Source: Cricetomys ansorgei (Eukaryota; Chordata; Mammalia; Rodentia; Nesomyidae). Taken from it: 64,000 bases of DNA. A program made the position numbers and the translations under genes. The stretch lies in assembly GCA_026225945.1 (NCBI GenBank), contig JAMJFZ010003163.1:20334501-20398500 (forward strand). Direction: 5' to 3'. This document shows, piece by piece, positions 45,490 through 56,070 of the stretch. Positions within the stretch are counted from its first letter, which is position 1, and each line of letters opens with the position of its first letter. The notes beneath the pieces were generated by a model. The model was given only the letters and a program-made list of their open reading frames with translations, was not told the DNA's origin and ran no database searches.

Positions 45490-46110
45490 GTGACACTCTA
45501 GAGATAAACCTTTGATTGGGAGTCGGAGAGGCCATAAAATGTGTGCTACTGCCTGCAAAGGCAAGCGTAGAGTATCCTACACTTACAGCCCAGAGCTCAG
45601 GTTATTACAACAAGCGAGAGAAGGCAACGTTCATTTACACCACGAAAGCTTGCCTTTCTTGGACATCGAATACCACAATGTAGAGTTTGCTTTTTAATAA
45701 ACACAGTCTTGAGCGTGTAAGGGCCAAAGCGTCGCTCACATATTGTTTCCTGCACCGCTCAGCTCATATTAGCCGACTTAGGAAAGCATCAACCACAAAC
45801 ATGTTGCTGATAGAAATTTCCTAATGCAAGCAGTCTTTATAGATCTCTGCTATTTCAGTGTGGGTCTCCGAGGACCATTTGAATCCATATTAATTTCCTT
45901 TCTGGCAGTTATGCCGCTGAGTATGAACTGCACTATTTCACTTTTAATCTGTCAGTAATTTAGTAATGTGTAAACTAATTATGCACAGATATTAATGTAA
46001 TCGGTTTGGGGAGCTATAAAATCAATGTGTTTTTACAGACTGCATTAAAGGGAGCTGCGGTATTATAATCACATGTCAGTTACAGAAAGCGTTATGGAAT
46101 TAAAAAATGA
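45490..46110. promoter_or_regulatory. Candidate enhancer block among LTRs
   Basis: About 620 bases free of transposons and simple repeats, flanked on both sides by MaLR LTRs. It is AT-rich with words such as 'gtaaactaattatgcaca' (45971-45988), 'gatattaatgtaatcgg' and 'ccatattaatttcctttct', but also keeps several CpGs ('aagcgtcgctcacat'), unusual for neutral rodent DNA. Composition resembles conserved developmental enhancers. Confidence 0.45.
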
Positions 46111-48020
46111 ATCTCTCCCATTCTTGAGGGAGAACCCACAAACTCCGCCAAATAGGAAGAGCCTAGCCTTTTCACTTTTTTAGTAGGGCAGGGAAAAGAA
46201 ATTAAGTCACAGCCAAACCCCCTTGCTTTGCTCTGACCCTGATAACTTCATTGACCCTCCCCTCCCCCTCTCCACTCCTCCCATTCTGTTAAATAAAACC
46301 TTGCCATTCTGAATCTCAGAAGATGGTGTCATTCTTCAAGGGGCCATGCTATGAGATGGGGAGTGGAAGAGTCCTTCTTGGGTGAAGTCTATACTGGTAG
46401 ATAGAGCTCACTGAGCAGAGGAGAGAGATCGGCAGGAGTCCATGGGTTAAGGGTGCTATAATTGCCTTTGCCGAATGTTCTCAGGAGACTGTGGCCCTGC
46501 AGGTAAGATATGGTCAAATCAACAGGACTAAAGGCTGTTCCCTTGCCGCCTGTGTGTCAGTCAAGGTTTCTGTCTCAAATGGAAGGAAACTCACTCCTCC
46601 ATGATATCCCCAAGATTCGTCAGAGAGTTCCTCACCAGTGAGGTTTTGAGTGGGTTTGAGAGATGGAATTTCCTCCACCATTGTCTCCCCGAGAATAACA
46701 TTCTGCACCCCCTTCTAAAGCTTAGCCCATTCTGGTTTTGGAACCTTTCACGTGAGTGAGAGACCACACCATCATTTCTCTCTGTCAACACTGAAGAGGG
46801 TCCAGGTGGACGGTGTGCACAAGAAAGAGGGCTGTGGTAGGAAACAGGCTCAGCTCTAGGGCAACCGCAAGAGCAAAAGTTAAGAAAGTACATCAGGATA
46901 TATGCTTGCCGCTGATTGGATCTGGTGAGAGGGAAATCCATAGCCTTATGGGTTCTGCCTTTTTAAGCATCTGTTCCATGTGACTCCGTGTCATTTTGTG
47001 TGAACTCTGGAAGTGGTAGGACCACTCTGTGGGAACCTCAGAATGGTCCTGGTCAGAGCCATCTTCCTGGATAGTATTGAATTAATTTAATTGGAGCTTG
47101 CTTCAAATTTGACTCGAAATTGTGGTGATGGGCTTATTCTCGACTGGTGGGATTTACACAACACCCCTGGGTCCGGTTGAAAGTTCTGCCAGGATCACCA
47201 TGCTTCTGACATTCCCCATGTGTATAGCTGCAGTATCGATTTGAATCTTTTTTTTTCCACATGGCCCATACTTCACAGAGGATAAAAATAAGATCTTTGC
47301 TTGGGACTCAGTTAATATTCAATAAATAAACCTACATGCAGTAGCAATGCGATGACTCCCTGTACCTAACTGTTTTAGGGATAACAAAAGAAATATGTAG
47401 CCCCTTCCCACTTGACCCTAGATGTGAGATGATGCAGGTGGCTGCACCAATAACCCACTTGCCAAGCTGGTTCTCACACGGTAGATGACGCTGATCTCCA
47501 CAGCACTTCCACCTCTGTCCACGTATTCTCGCATTCTCTTCCCTGCCTGCCACTATGGTTTCATGGTTTGGCTTCTCAAGTCTATCGTCCCTCCAACCTT
47601 CTAAAGTATCATAGCAATGCACATGAAGTTAATTGGCTCACTCACTCATTCGTTACCCAAATATCTATTGACATCTCCGAGGGCAGAGTGGGATAGGCAG
47701 AGGGTGTTCACTAGGCCACGTATGACTCCAGCTTCTGTACACATAATGACTATTGGCAAGAGAAGTCCACAGTAAACGTCATTGGTTTTGTCTTCAAATC
47801 CTCCTCCGCATTGGTTGAAGTCCTAGAATTCCCTTCTATGTTGACATTTTTCCTTTCCTTTCCAAAGGAGGGTATGCCTCTCTTCAATTCCCAGGCCCTT
47901 GGCTGGCCATGGTTATAACAATCTTCGCTATTTCTAGGCAATATTTTTCATGTTATTTCCTACACTTGACCTTGTTCCATGGATTATTTGCTGAGATCCA
48001 AGAGTCACAGGCAGAGGGAT
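46111..48020. other. Unassigned DNA, no gene recognised
   Basis: Frames 46514-46708, 46591-46941, 47332-47622 and 47750-47941 are all on the minus strand but share no domain, have no recognisable splice context and differ in phase. No repeat family called. Confidence 0.4.
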
Positions 48021-48435
48021 TGTGCTGGTTAGTTTCCATTGTCAAGATGACACAGCCAAGAGTCACCAGGGAAGAAGGTACCTCTTTTGAAAGGAGGAAT
48101 TGCCTAGATCAGCCTGACCTTTGGGTGTGTCTGTTAGAAATTATTTTGATTGATGATTGATGTGAGAGGGTCAAACCCAAGGTGGGTGGAGCCATCTCTT
48201 GGCAGGTAGGTCTGGGCTATATGCAGAAACTAGGTGAATTTGAACCAGTGAGCCAGTATAGTCAGCAACATTCCTCCATGGTTGCTGCTTCCAGTTCCTG
48301 CCCTGAGTCTCTGCCCCTGGTCTTTCTGTACTTTGGACCGTGACTTGGGAGTGTAAGATGAAGTGAACGCTTTCCTCCACTGTGTTGGTTTTGGTCAGAA
48401 CGTCTGGTTACAGCAGCAGAAAGCAGAGTAAGGCA
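48021..48435 (+). mobile_element. MTD-like MaLR solo LTR, near full length
   Basis: It begins TG and ends CA: 'tgtgctggttagtttccatt', 'gtcaagatgacacagccaag', 'ttgattgatgattgatgtga', 'aggtgggtggagccatctct', 'attcctccatggttgctgct' and 'gtgtaagatgaagtgaacgc' follow the MTD order. The flanks GGGAT and GTGAT may be the 5-base target duplication with one change. No internal retroviral sequence, so a solo LTR. Confidence 0.8.
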
Positions 48436-48918
48436 GTGATACTTTTAGAACCTGATGCATTTTAAATATCCGCTTTCCCATCCTTTCTCCTCATTCTCCA
48501 CTGTTTCAATATCTGCTCAGCTGACCTATTAATCTAAACTTCTGCAGCGATGGTCAAGAAACCACAGGTCAGCTACTGAGCTACTGCACTGGTCCTCATT
48601 GAGATAGTGTATAGAAACCATGAAGAACAGTGTCTGGCTCCTGGTAACTACACAGTGCTGTTAGCTCTGTGTTATTCACACTCCGTTAATTCAAAAGGGC
48701 AGCACCTTATCCATCAGCATGATATGCACCCACCAGATACGTGGTTTCTCTCGGGGATCGGATGTTTCTCTTGTCCTGGGAGCTGAGAACGGATTTTCAG
48801 AAAGATGACATTCGTTGTCACTGTCCGCCATCGTCAGCAGACCGTTGTAGAAACCGAGCATCAGTTACAGAGTAAAGAACACAGTCTGGAGCGTACCCTC
48901 ACACACTATGCTTTTTGT
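48436..48918. other. Unassigned DNA
   Basis: Nothing recognised. Confidence 0.4.
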
Positions 48919-49141
48919 AAAAAAATAATAATTTTTATTTTACACATGTGGGTGTGTCACCTGTGTGTATGTCCATGTACTACTTATGTGCAGTGCAAAT
49001 AGAGACCAGGAGATGGCGTTGGATCCTTTGGAACCAGAGTTAGAGATGGTTAGCTGCTGTCATGTGGGTGCTGGGAATTGAACCCAGGTCATCCACAAGA
49101 TCAAAAAGGGCTCTAAACCACTGAACCATCTCTCCAGACCC
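48919..49141 (-). mobile_element. B3 (B2-class) SINE, minus strand
   Basis: The plus strand starts with the inverted A-rich tail ('aataataatttttatttt'), then 'agaccaggagatggcgttgg', 'aaccagagttagagatggtt', 'gggtgctgggaattgaaccc' and ends 'ctgaaccatctctccagacc'. It is full length. It keeps a 12/14 match to the CTCF core at 49006-49019 on the plus strand. Confidence 0.9.
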
Positions 49142-50073
49142 TGACCATCAGGCTTAAAAAAAATCATGAAAACAGTTACAGTGTTGTCATTATTTCACAT
49201 AGACCATCTGTGTTTTATGTGTGAGCATGTATCCATACGCTATTTGTATACACACTATACCACACAGGACTACAAATAAGGAATCATAAAAGACTGTCTC
49301 TTTGGATCATTTAATCCAACTACAAGCATCATTTTGATAATATAGCACTATTACTGATGGTTTTAAAGTCCAATTCACAGGGAAGACAATGTCCCATCAC
49401 TTGAAAGTATTTTTAGTGTATTGGTGGAAGCCATAAAAGGTACCAGTCAGCCAGAATCTGGAATTATCTGAAACCATCTTTCTCTCTCCTTCTCCAAAGA
49501 TTCCAGTAAATAATGATTCCTGACTGACCTCATTGCTTGTGGTCATATACTTTTTGTTGGGAGACCCCAGGCGTCACCAGAGATACCACTAACCTGAGAT
49601 GACTGATCTCTCCCCTCTTCTCTCCCACGCTAATCTCTTTGGGTGAAAGTGAACATCCGCCCATCTGACCCCCTCTCCTGGCTGCCAAAAGGCTTGTGTA
49701 CTGTTTCTCTTTCACTGTGACAATCACTCAAGGCAGGTCCTGAAACAATTACCAGTAATAAAGGCATACAGCTAGGGGTCTTCATATCTCCCACTAAAGC
49801 AAATTAGGGCAATGGCTTTTCCATCCTCTCATCAAGAATCTCTCCCAGAATGGATTTTTCTGTGCCAGGTTAGTAAGGAATAAACCCCCAAGGGTTCTGT
49901 GTTATGATTGTCAGGACACGGATTATTGAGAAAGGAATTAGAATCATCAACTCTGGCCGAGGAAATCTGAGCAGCTGAGGGGGTTCATGGGCAGCGAGGA
50001 CTTTTATGGTGAATGATTGGGGCTGCAGCCTCAGCTCCTTTGCCTGCCTCACTGATGGAGTTATGAACCTGGG
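49142..50073. other. Unassigned DNA
   Basis: No repeat or gene recognised; short frames without domains. Confidence 0.4.
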
Positions 50074-50334
50074 TTTTTTGTTTTTTTTTTTTTTTTATCA
50101 CAGATAACTCCTGCACTGCTGAAGTAAAGCGTATCTGATTTCTCCATATACAGGGAATTATGGGCAAGATGGACATTTGGAAGGCCAAGAGTGAGCCGTT
50201 CTGCAAATCTACAAGGCCATTGGCTTTGTGTTCAGCACAAGTAGTCCATTCGTGCTGTCCATTAAAATGGCTATGAATCATGTTTTCTTTTACATTTAAA
50301 GGTAAGTTAGTTGAAATCAAGTACAATTAAGAAT
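50074..50334 (-). other. Possible retrocopy with A-tail, minus strand
   Basis: A T7-G-T16 stretch at about 50073-50096 on the plus strand could be the inverted poly-A tail of a retroposed sequence, whose body would be 50097-50334 read on the minus strand. I do not recognise the body, and no AATAAA stands just before the tail. The minus frame through the region (49985-50326) runs across the A-run into unrelated DNA and so is not a gene. Confidence 0.3.
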
Positions 50335-50504
50335 TCATCTAGATGTAGTAACAAATGCCTTCAACTCCAGGTACTCTGGAGGCTGAGGAGGTTCCATGCC
50401 AGCTTAGACAAATTAGTGAGACCCTGTTGCAAAAGAAAGGTCTGTGAACCATGTTTAGAAGTAATGTATTTGCCTACCATGCCCAAGAACCCGGGTTAGA
50501 TCCC

Positions 50505-50508
<4 letters not shown>
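50335..50508 (+). repeat. Composite SINE-like sequence (B1-like then ID-like)
   Basis: 50340-50430 reads like B1 ('gccttcaactccaggtactc', 'tggaggctgaggaggttcca', 'agtgagaccctgttgcaaaa') and 50435-50508 like a tRNA-derived ID head ('agtaatgtatttgcctacca', 'aacccgggttagatcccaag'). The B1-then-ID order is the reverse of B4, so it may be two separate insertions or an unusual composite. Confidence 0.5.
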
Positions 50509-50555
<47 letters not shown>

Positions 50556-50586
50556 CACACGCACACACACACACACACACACACAC
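50509..50586. repeat. (CA)n microsatellite with CG interruptions
   Basis: About 78 bases of alternating AC with two CGC interruptions, still purine-pyrimidine alternating. Confidence 0.95.
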
Positions 50587-51460
50587 TCCAGTTCCCTAGT
50601 TGCATTGGCTGTAATTCAACTGCTGAATAGTGCCATGTGTCTGGGTGCTACTGTTTGGATAATACAGCTCCAGTGTGAAGACAAATAAGCTTTCCAGGTC
50701 CTACTTTCCTCTAGTTAAATAAAACACAAACAAACTCTACCTTTGTTCCCTTATAAGTGTGACAGGAGATAAACGAACATGAAAATTCCTAAACATAACG
50801 ATTTGATATAAAGTGAATTTTTAGCAGCAACACAATTATGTGGAGTGCTGGCACTATGTAGATACAATCTCATATAAGTATTTAAATTACTTGGTGGATT
50901 TTTGAAAATCTAGCTGCTTCCAGTTACTGTCTTCTGAAACCCGGGAATGGGCTAACCTGTTCTAGGTTCTCTCCAGCCCTGACGCTCTAGTGTCCTGAAG
51001 ATGTGTATCCTGGTGCCCTCAGTGAGGTTTCCTTGTCTTCTACATCATGCCTTCTAATGGCAGCATAGTGGGAAGTAACAGAGTACCACTTGAAGTGAAG
51101 TTTTAACTGCAAGAAATTAAAAATCCCTCAAGTCACCTGAGGCTCAGGTGGCACCTACAGGAACAATGAGGGAGAATTCAGGTAGGTATCCAATCACAGG
51201 TAGATTCTGTTGCTCTATGTCCAGACGAACTTCACAGGATGGTGGCATTTCTCTGCCACTTCCTGGTTATCAAGGAGACGATGCAATCTCTATTGTATTT
51301 GGGGTTTTATTGCTTTACCTTTGACTTTGGTTAAAAACACATTTCCTGTTCTTCCTCCTGAACTGAACTTAATAATGCCCACTTCCCATCTGTAGGCAAG
51401 TTCTGTCGCTCTTTGCTTCATGCAACACCTTGAAGAGGGTGACTTTGAGAAGTGCATTCA
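50587..51460. other. Unassigned DNA
   Basis: Nothing recognised. Confidence 0.4.
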
Positions 51461-51638
51461 TGGGATGGAGAGAGGCTCAGCATTTAAGAACTTTACAGCT
51501 CTTGCAGAAGACTTCAGCTCAGTTCCCAACACCCACACCAGGCAGCTGAAGCTACTTTTACTCCAGTTCCAGAGTATCTGATGCCCTCTTCTGGTCTCTC
51601 CAGACACTTATGAACGTGATACACATAAACCAATGCAG

Positions 51639-51688
<50 letters not shown>

Positions 51689-51710
51689 AAATAAGTACAT
51701 TCTTTGGAAA
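51461..51710 (+). mobile_element. B3 SINE with (AC)23 tail
   Basis: 'gggatggagagaggctcagc', 'agctcttgcagaagacttca', 'ttccagagtatctgatgccc' and 'tcttctggtctctccagaca' follow B3. The tail contains (AC)23 at 51641-51686 and 'gtaaataagtac'. It carries the 'gatgccctcttctgg' CTCF-like segment of B2/B3 in the minus direction. Confidence 0.9.
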
Positions 51711-53464
51711 AATGAGTGCAAGGAGAAATATATTGAGGAAAAAATTTTCTATGAGACAATTTGGAAAAATTTGCCAAGAGTTGAGAAGCAAAGTGTAAGA
51801 CAACGGGCAATCAATCCCTCCTAATTTTAATAGGTGGGCGGTGAGTATTCCACTGTCAAAGGAAGAAAGCAGAGCGGGTGTGGCTGCCCCCACTGCACAT
51901 CCAGGGAGCCTCAGCGAGACCATCATTGTCACCAAGTCTCACACCGACAGGTAGGTCTGGGAGCAGCTTTATGCGCAGGACACTGTGCTGATCAACACAG
52001 CAAGTGCACCACACCACTCTGGCTTTTGTCTGCTAGGCATCCTCTGACTTATTCTGGTAATCACCTTCATTTGCTGTGGGCAATCACCCCTCTCTCCATT
52101 TCCACCCGTAGGTTTCGAGTGAAGCCAACCCATGCTAGATCAAAGCATTACATCACTTCCCAGACCATGACAGGTCACGAGATGACATCTAGCTAAGCTC
52201 AGTGGTCACTTAATGATGCATGTCTATCCTACGAAACATAATCCTGGGGTTTCACTTGGGACTGTTAGGGAAGGGAAGGGAAGGTTTTTAATCGTGAGGG
52301 TCACTAAGCGTAGGGTGCAACTGGAGCTTCATGAGATTTGCTTAGTGGGAGATGGTTCAATGGCCAAAGGCTGGCAAAAGAGTTAGCCTGGGTCCTGTGG
52401 ATTCTCATCAGCACAGGGTAGTGTTATCTTGGACCTTTTCTGTTGGAGCCAGTTTGCCCTGATCTTTTCGTTAACACGGATCTGGCTATTAAATCTAACT
52501 ATGAAAAAAAGACATCAAAATCCATTCCTTCTTAGAGATTGAAAAGTGCTGACCAGAGCAGCACCCACTCCGCCATGCTTTGGACCATTGCATCGTCTTT
52601 GAACGTGGATTTTACAGAGGCTTTTCAAAGTACATCAGCAGGGAGGATGGGAAGGAAAGGGTTGGCAGGCTGCAGCCACAAAGAATGTTTAAGGGTCTCA
52701 TTAAAAGGAAAGTGAAAGGAGTAAGAGCAGAGCCAGGCTTATGGTGTTATAGGTCTCCCGGGACAGCAGAAATGCTGAAGTTCACAAATACGTAAGAGAC
52801 AGCAGATAACTAGAGTTGCGTTTACTAAAAGAAACAGTGTTTCAGACAGAATAGAATGGACTTCGGTGATGGTGGAGCCAACGTTCTCAGGGAAAAACCC
52901 ACTGCCTAGATCTCTTCTAAGTATTTTATAAATAGATATATACAGTGCATCAACATATACAAAAGTATCCCTTAATATCCAAACACAGCATTTGTGTGTA
53001 TATAAAATCTCTAAATATAGCATTCATATGGTGACAGAGTACAGCGATGGTTCTGATGGGAAAGTTCATGTTGCTTCTTAAACTCCTGTTCTTAGACCTT
53101 CAGCATCTGCAGCACTTGGGAGAGCCTTAAGCTCTATCCACCCAAACCTCCCGAATCGGAAACTCCCGTGGGCTCAGCTTGACTTCTATGTGATTCTGAC
53201 TTCTGCTAAGCCGTGAAAGTCACTCCAGTGAGGGAGATCTGTTTGTGCTCGTGTGTGCTTGTGTAACATTACTTCTGTGCTTATCAACCGTTTTTCCTGA
53301 AAGCTTTGATAGACAGAGCATCCAACCTGCCTGAAATTAGCGCGGACTGGAAACATGAATTTGTGTGCCTCTCTGTTTTGAAGAGTCATTTGCAGTCATA
53401 AGGGCAAGGGTACTCATGCTGGTTTGGGTGTAACTAGTCCAATTTCATCTTTTCTTAGTCATAC
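51711..53464. other. Unassigned DNA, no gene recognised
   Basis: Frames at 51834-52196 (120 codons) and 52739-53023 lack domains. A small (GGGAA)3 repeat lies at about 52268-52284. No transposon recognised. Confidence 0.4.
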
Positions 53465-53525
53465 ATGGTATGGTGGGCAGAATCCTAAAGCTATCCTGTC
53501 CTTCAGGATCCTAATCTCAGGGACA
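53465..53525 (+). repeat. Possible MLT1-type LTR 5' fragment
   Basis: 'catggtatggtgggcagaat' followed by 'cctaaagctatcctgtcctt' resembles the head of MLT1-type LTRs. The rest is not recognisable before an AT-rich tract begins. Confidence 0.3.
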
Positions 53526-53566
53526 AGAAAGGGGAGAGCATTTGGGTATGGGAAGGAATATGCTCC

Positions 53567-53703
53567 AAACATATTATATACTTGCTACATATTATGTTAT
53601 ATACATTATACATAATATAGTATATGTTAATAATAATATTATATATTTAATAAATATGTATATTATATATTTATTTTATACATAATATAATATTATATAT
53701 ACC
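53567..53703. repeat. AT-rich low-complexity tract
   Basis: About 137 bases of TATA/ATAATA-type sequence with very few G or C. It can form cruciforms and unpair easily. Confidence 0.9.
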
Positions 53704-54379
53704 TTATGCCATCCTATATCATGAAAAGAAAGAAAACAAAGAAATCCTTAAATTCCAAGGCTTTAAAAAAAAATCCCCATTTCTTGTTTTTCTAAACAAT
53801 TTTAAATTAGGTACTGAAGTGAAATGGGTTTTCAAGTGTCATAAAAGTTCCCCAGCCAGCCAACTTTAGGGTAGGGAGGTTACTTGGATGGGCTAGGCCC
53901 AATCTGGTGAGTTTTGAAGAGCAGAGATTACTTTCCAGTTGGTGGCAGAAGGACAAACCAGCCTTTGAAGGCTAAGGAGTCATCATATCACTGCTAACTT
54001 GGAACCGAATTCTTACAAGAATCCCAGCGAGTTTGCTACTGAATTTCTCTGAAGAGCCTGAGAATGGATTGTCAGCTTGACTGGTGCCTTGATGTTAGCT
54101 TAGTTATGCTTGAAGCCCAGAACCTGATGATACCACAACTGACTTCAGAGTTACTAACTCACGAGCTGATAGATGGGTGCATTTTTTTTTCCAGTTGTAC
54201 ACTTTGTGGTGACTTAAATGCAGTGATAGGAAGCAAACGCAGCTTGAAGGAGAATGTCCCAACTGGAATATGGAAGCCAGGCTTTCGGAATGACAACATA
54301 CCCATTCGCTCAGAACTGTTAACATGAAACAGAGAGGTGGTCTTCTGGGGGAAAACACAGCTCGGTGAAGGAGACAACA
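53704..54379. other. Unassigned DNA
   Basis: Overlapping frames on both strands at 54064-54488, no domain, no repeat recognised. Confidence 0.4.
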
Positions 54380-54890
54380 TTGGAAAGTAAAGTAAACTCA
54401 TCTGGCTAATGATTAGATTAAAGATGGCGGTGCAAACCAAGGAGAAGACAAAATCCCAGAGGACGAGGGAGACCCCGAAGGGATTCATGCTGTGGCATGG
54501 CAGGGACTATGGAACCAGTACCATAACAACGACTCACAACCACGCTCCTACAGCACACCATCATTCAAAGGTGTTGCAGAGACCGTGGAACTTGATTCCA
54601 CATTTCTGTTGAATTTCTGCAAAAATTTAGATGCCAAAGAAAGACGCAAATTCAAGGTTACCTTCTGAATCAACAACTAGACCCCCATCTGGCGCTGCCT
54701 CTAGATTCTGCAGCACATCCTGCATTGGAGCAAGCCCTTCAACACAGAGAAGTCGCCATGGAGAATAGAGCAGAGGCCTGCAGGAAACAGCCACACCAAC
54801 GGTATCCCAGTCTGATGGGTTCATCCAAGTCAAAACCTGATGGCCTTTCCTTCATGGTCATCTACAGTTTGCTACAAAGGCAAACACAAT
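54380..54890 (+). other. Unrecognised stretch with several open phases (possible decayed retrocopy)
   Basis: An ATG in a good context at 54424 (AAGATGGCGGT) opens a 63-codon stretch beginning MAVQTKEKTKSQ. Further right, another phase stays open for about 77 codons (about 54631-54887), containing LNQQLDPHLALPLDSAAHPA. The texture is more protein-like than its neighbours, as if one frame had been broken by frameshifts. I recognise no family and see no poly-A tail, so function and origin are unknown. Confidence 0.25.
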
Positions 54891-55069
54891 GAGCAAGTAG
54901 GGCATGCTCTTCCATAGAGCCTCAAACCTGATTAACAGGTTAGAAAACAAAACCCCTGCAACAAGGTGGATGACGTTAGGCAAACTTATGTCTGGCAACA
55001 AAGAGGCTAAAGGGTGGCCAGGTTGGGAGATGGGAAAGGAGAGAGGACTATGCGGTACATAAACTGAGC
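54891..55069. other. Unassigned DNA
   Basis: Nothing recognised. Confidence 0.4.
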
Positions 55070-55097
55070 TGTGTACGTGCATGTGCACACACACACG

Positions 55098-55140
<43 letters not shown>
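55070..55140. repeat. 71-base alternating purine-pyrimidine tract (CA/CG), Z-DNA candidate
   Basis: From 55070 to 55140 every step alternates purine and pyrimidine: TGTGTACGTGCATG, then (CA)n, then a pure (CG) core at about 55096-55106, then (CA)n again. CG alternation is the best Z-DNA former and CA the next. Confidence 0.95.
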
Positions 55141-55142
<2 letters not shown>

Positions 55143-55309
55143 AGTGTCTGGACTTGCTAAATCACTCCTCATCTATATGCTTTTGTTTATTAAATAAATG
55201 ATGGTTTATTAACCCCCCATAAGATCCCCTTCTTACCCCCAAGAAGCTAAACAGGATATTAGTCTGTAAAAGAACCTTTGCCTCAGATGGGGAGAGAAGT
55301 CACCCACCG
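55141..55309. other. Unassigned DNA
   Basis: Nothing recognised. Confidence 0.4.
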
Positions 55310-56070
55310 GCTGCTATCCGTTTCTGTGGCAACCAAAAATAAATATTGATACTGCGTTAATGGTCTGTGTCTCACTTAAGCTCCATTAAACTTGGAGCAC
55401 TTGCAAGAAAACAGCCCATTGATGGCCCAGCAGAGGGAGGAGGAAGAGGTTTTATAAAAAGCAACAGTGGAAGGCACTTGGGGTGCAAGCGAGACTTCTA
55501 AGCACTTCTCAACCAGGAAGCTCTTTATAGAATTCTTCCAACCGAGAAGACCCACTTATGTGCTGGCGAAGTTGCCAGCTGAGATGGCAGCCCCTGGATG
55601 AATGGGTTCCTGTGGACTTGCCCCCTTTACAGAAAGAATAGTTGTGTGTTTTGGAAAGCTTATGTTGCAGACAACATTTTCCAGGAACACAGATGCCCAA
55701 AGCACGGTGATCAGATGAATTGGACATCCAAATCACAATATTTCTTTCTCTTCTCTTTTTTTCAAAAGTAATTCGAGTTCAGACATTGGGGGGTCAGCAT
55801 TGCTGCCTTTCATATTTATAATCCTGCTTTTAGGAGCGAACTATTTGATTTACTGTGTGAAAGTATTTTACAGCTTCAAGTACTGCTACTCTTTGGAATG
55901 AGGAACATCACAGCCTGCTTAATTTACACAAGGGATGTTAGGAGTATTTAATGGCATGTAAACATTTTATGAGGTAAGTTCACATTGCAGGTGATATTTA
56001 ATATACATTAGCAAAATGGACCACAAACACATTCAACTTCTTATTTATTGGAGCAATCTTTCTCACAGCA
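55310..56070. promoter_or_regulatory. Candidate conserved non-coding elements
   Basis: Two repeat-free parts (55310-55410 and 55740-56070) have enhancer-like composition: 'gcaaccaaaaataaatattg', 'gatactgcgttaatgg', 'ttcatatttataatcctgct', 'gtatttaatggcatgtaaac'. No transposon and no frame of note. Inference from composition. Confidence 0.4.

Noticed and set aside
50509..50586. CRISPR-like array at long CA repeats
   Set aside because: Simple dinucleotide repeats in a mammalian genome; no repeat-spacer structure.
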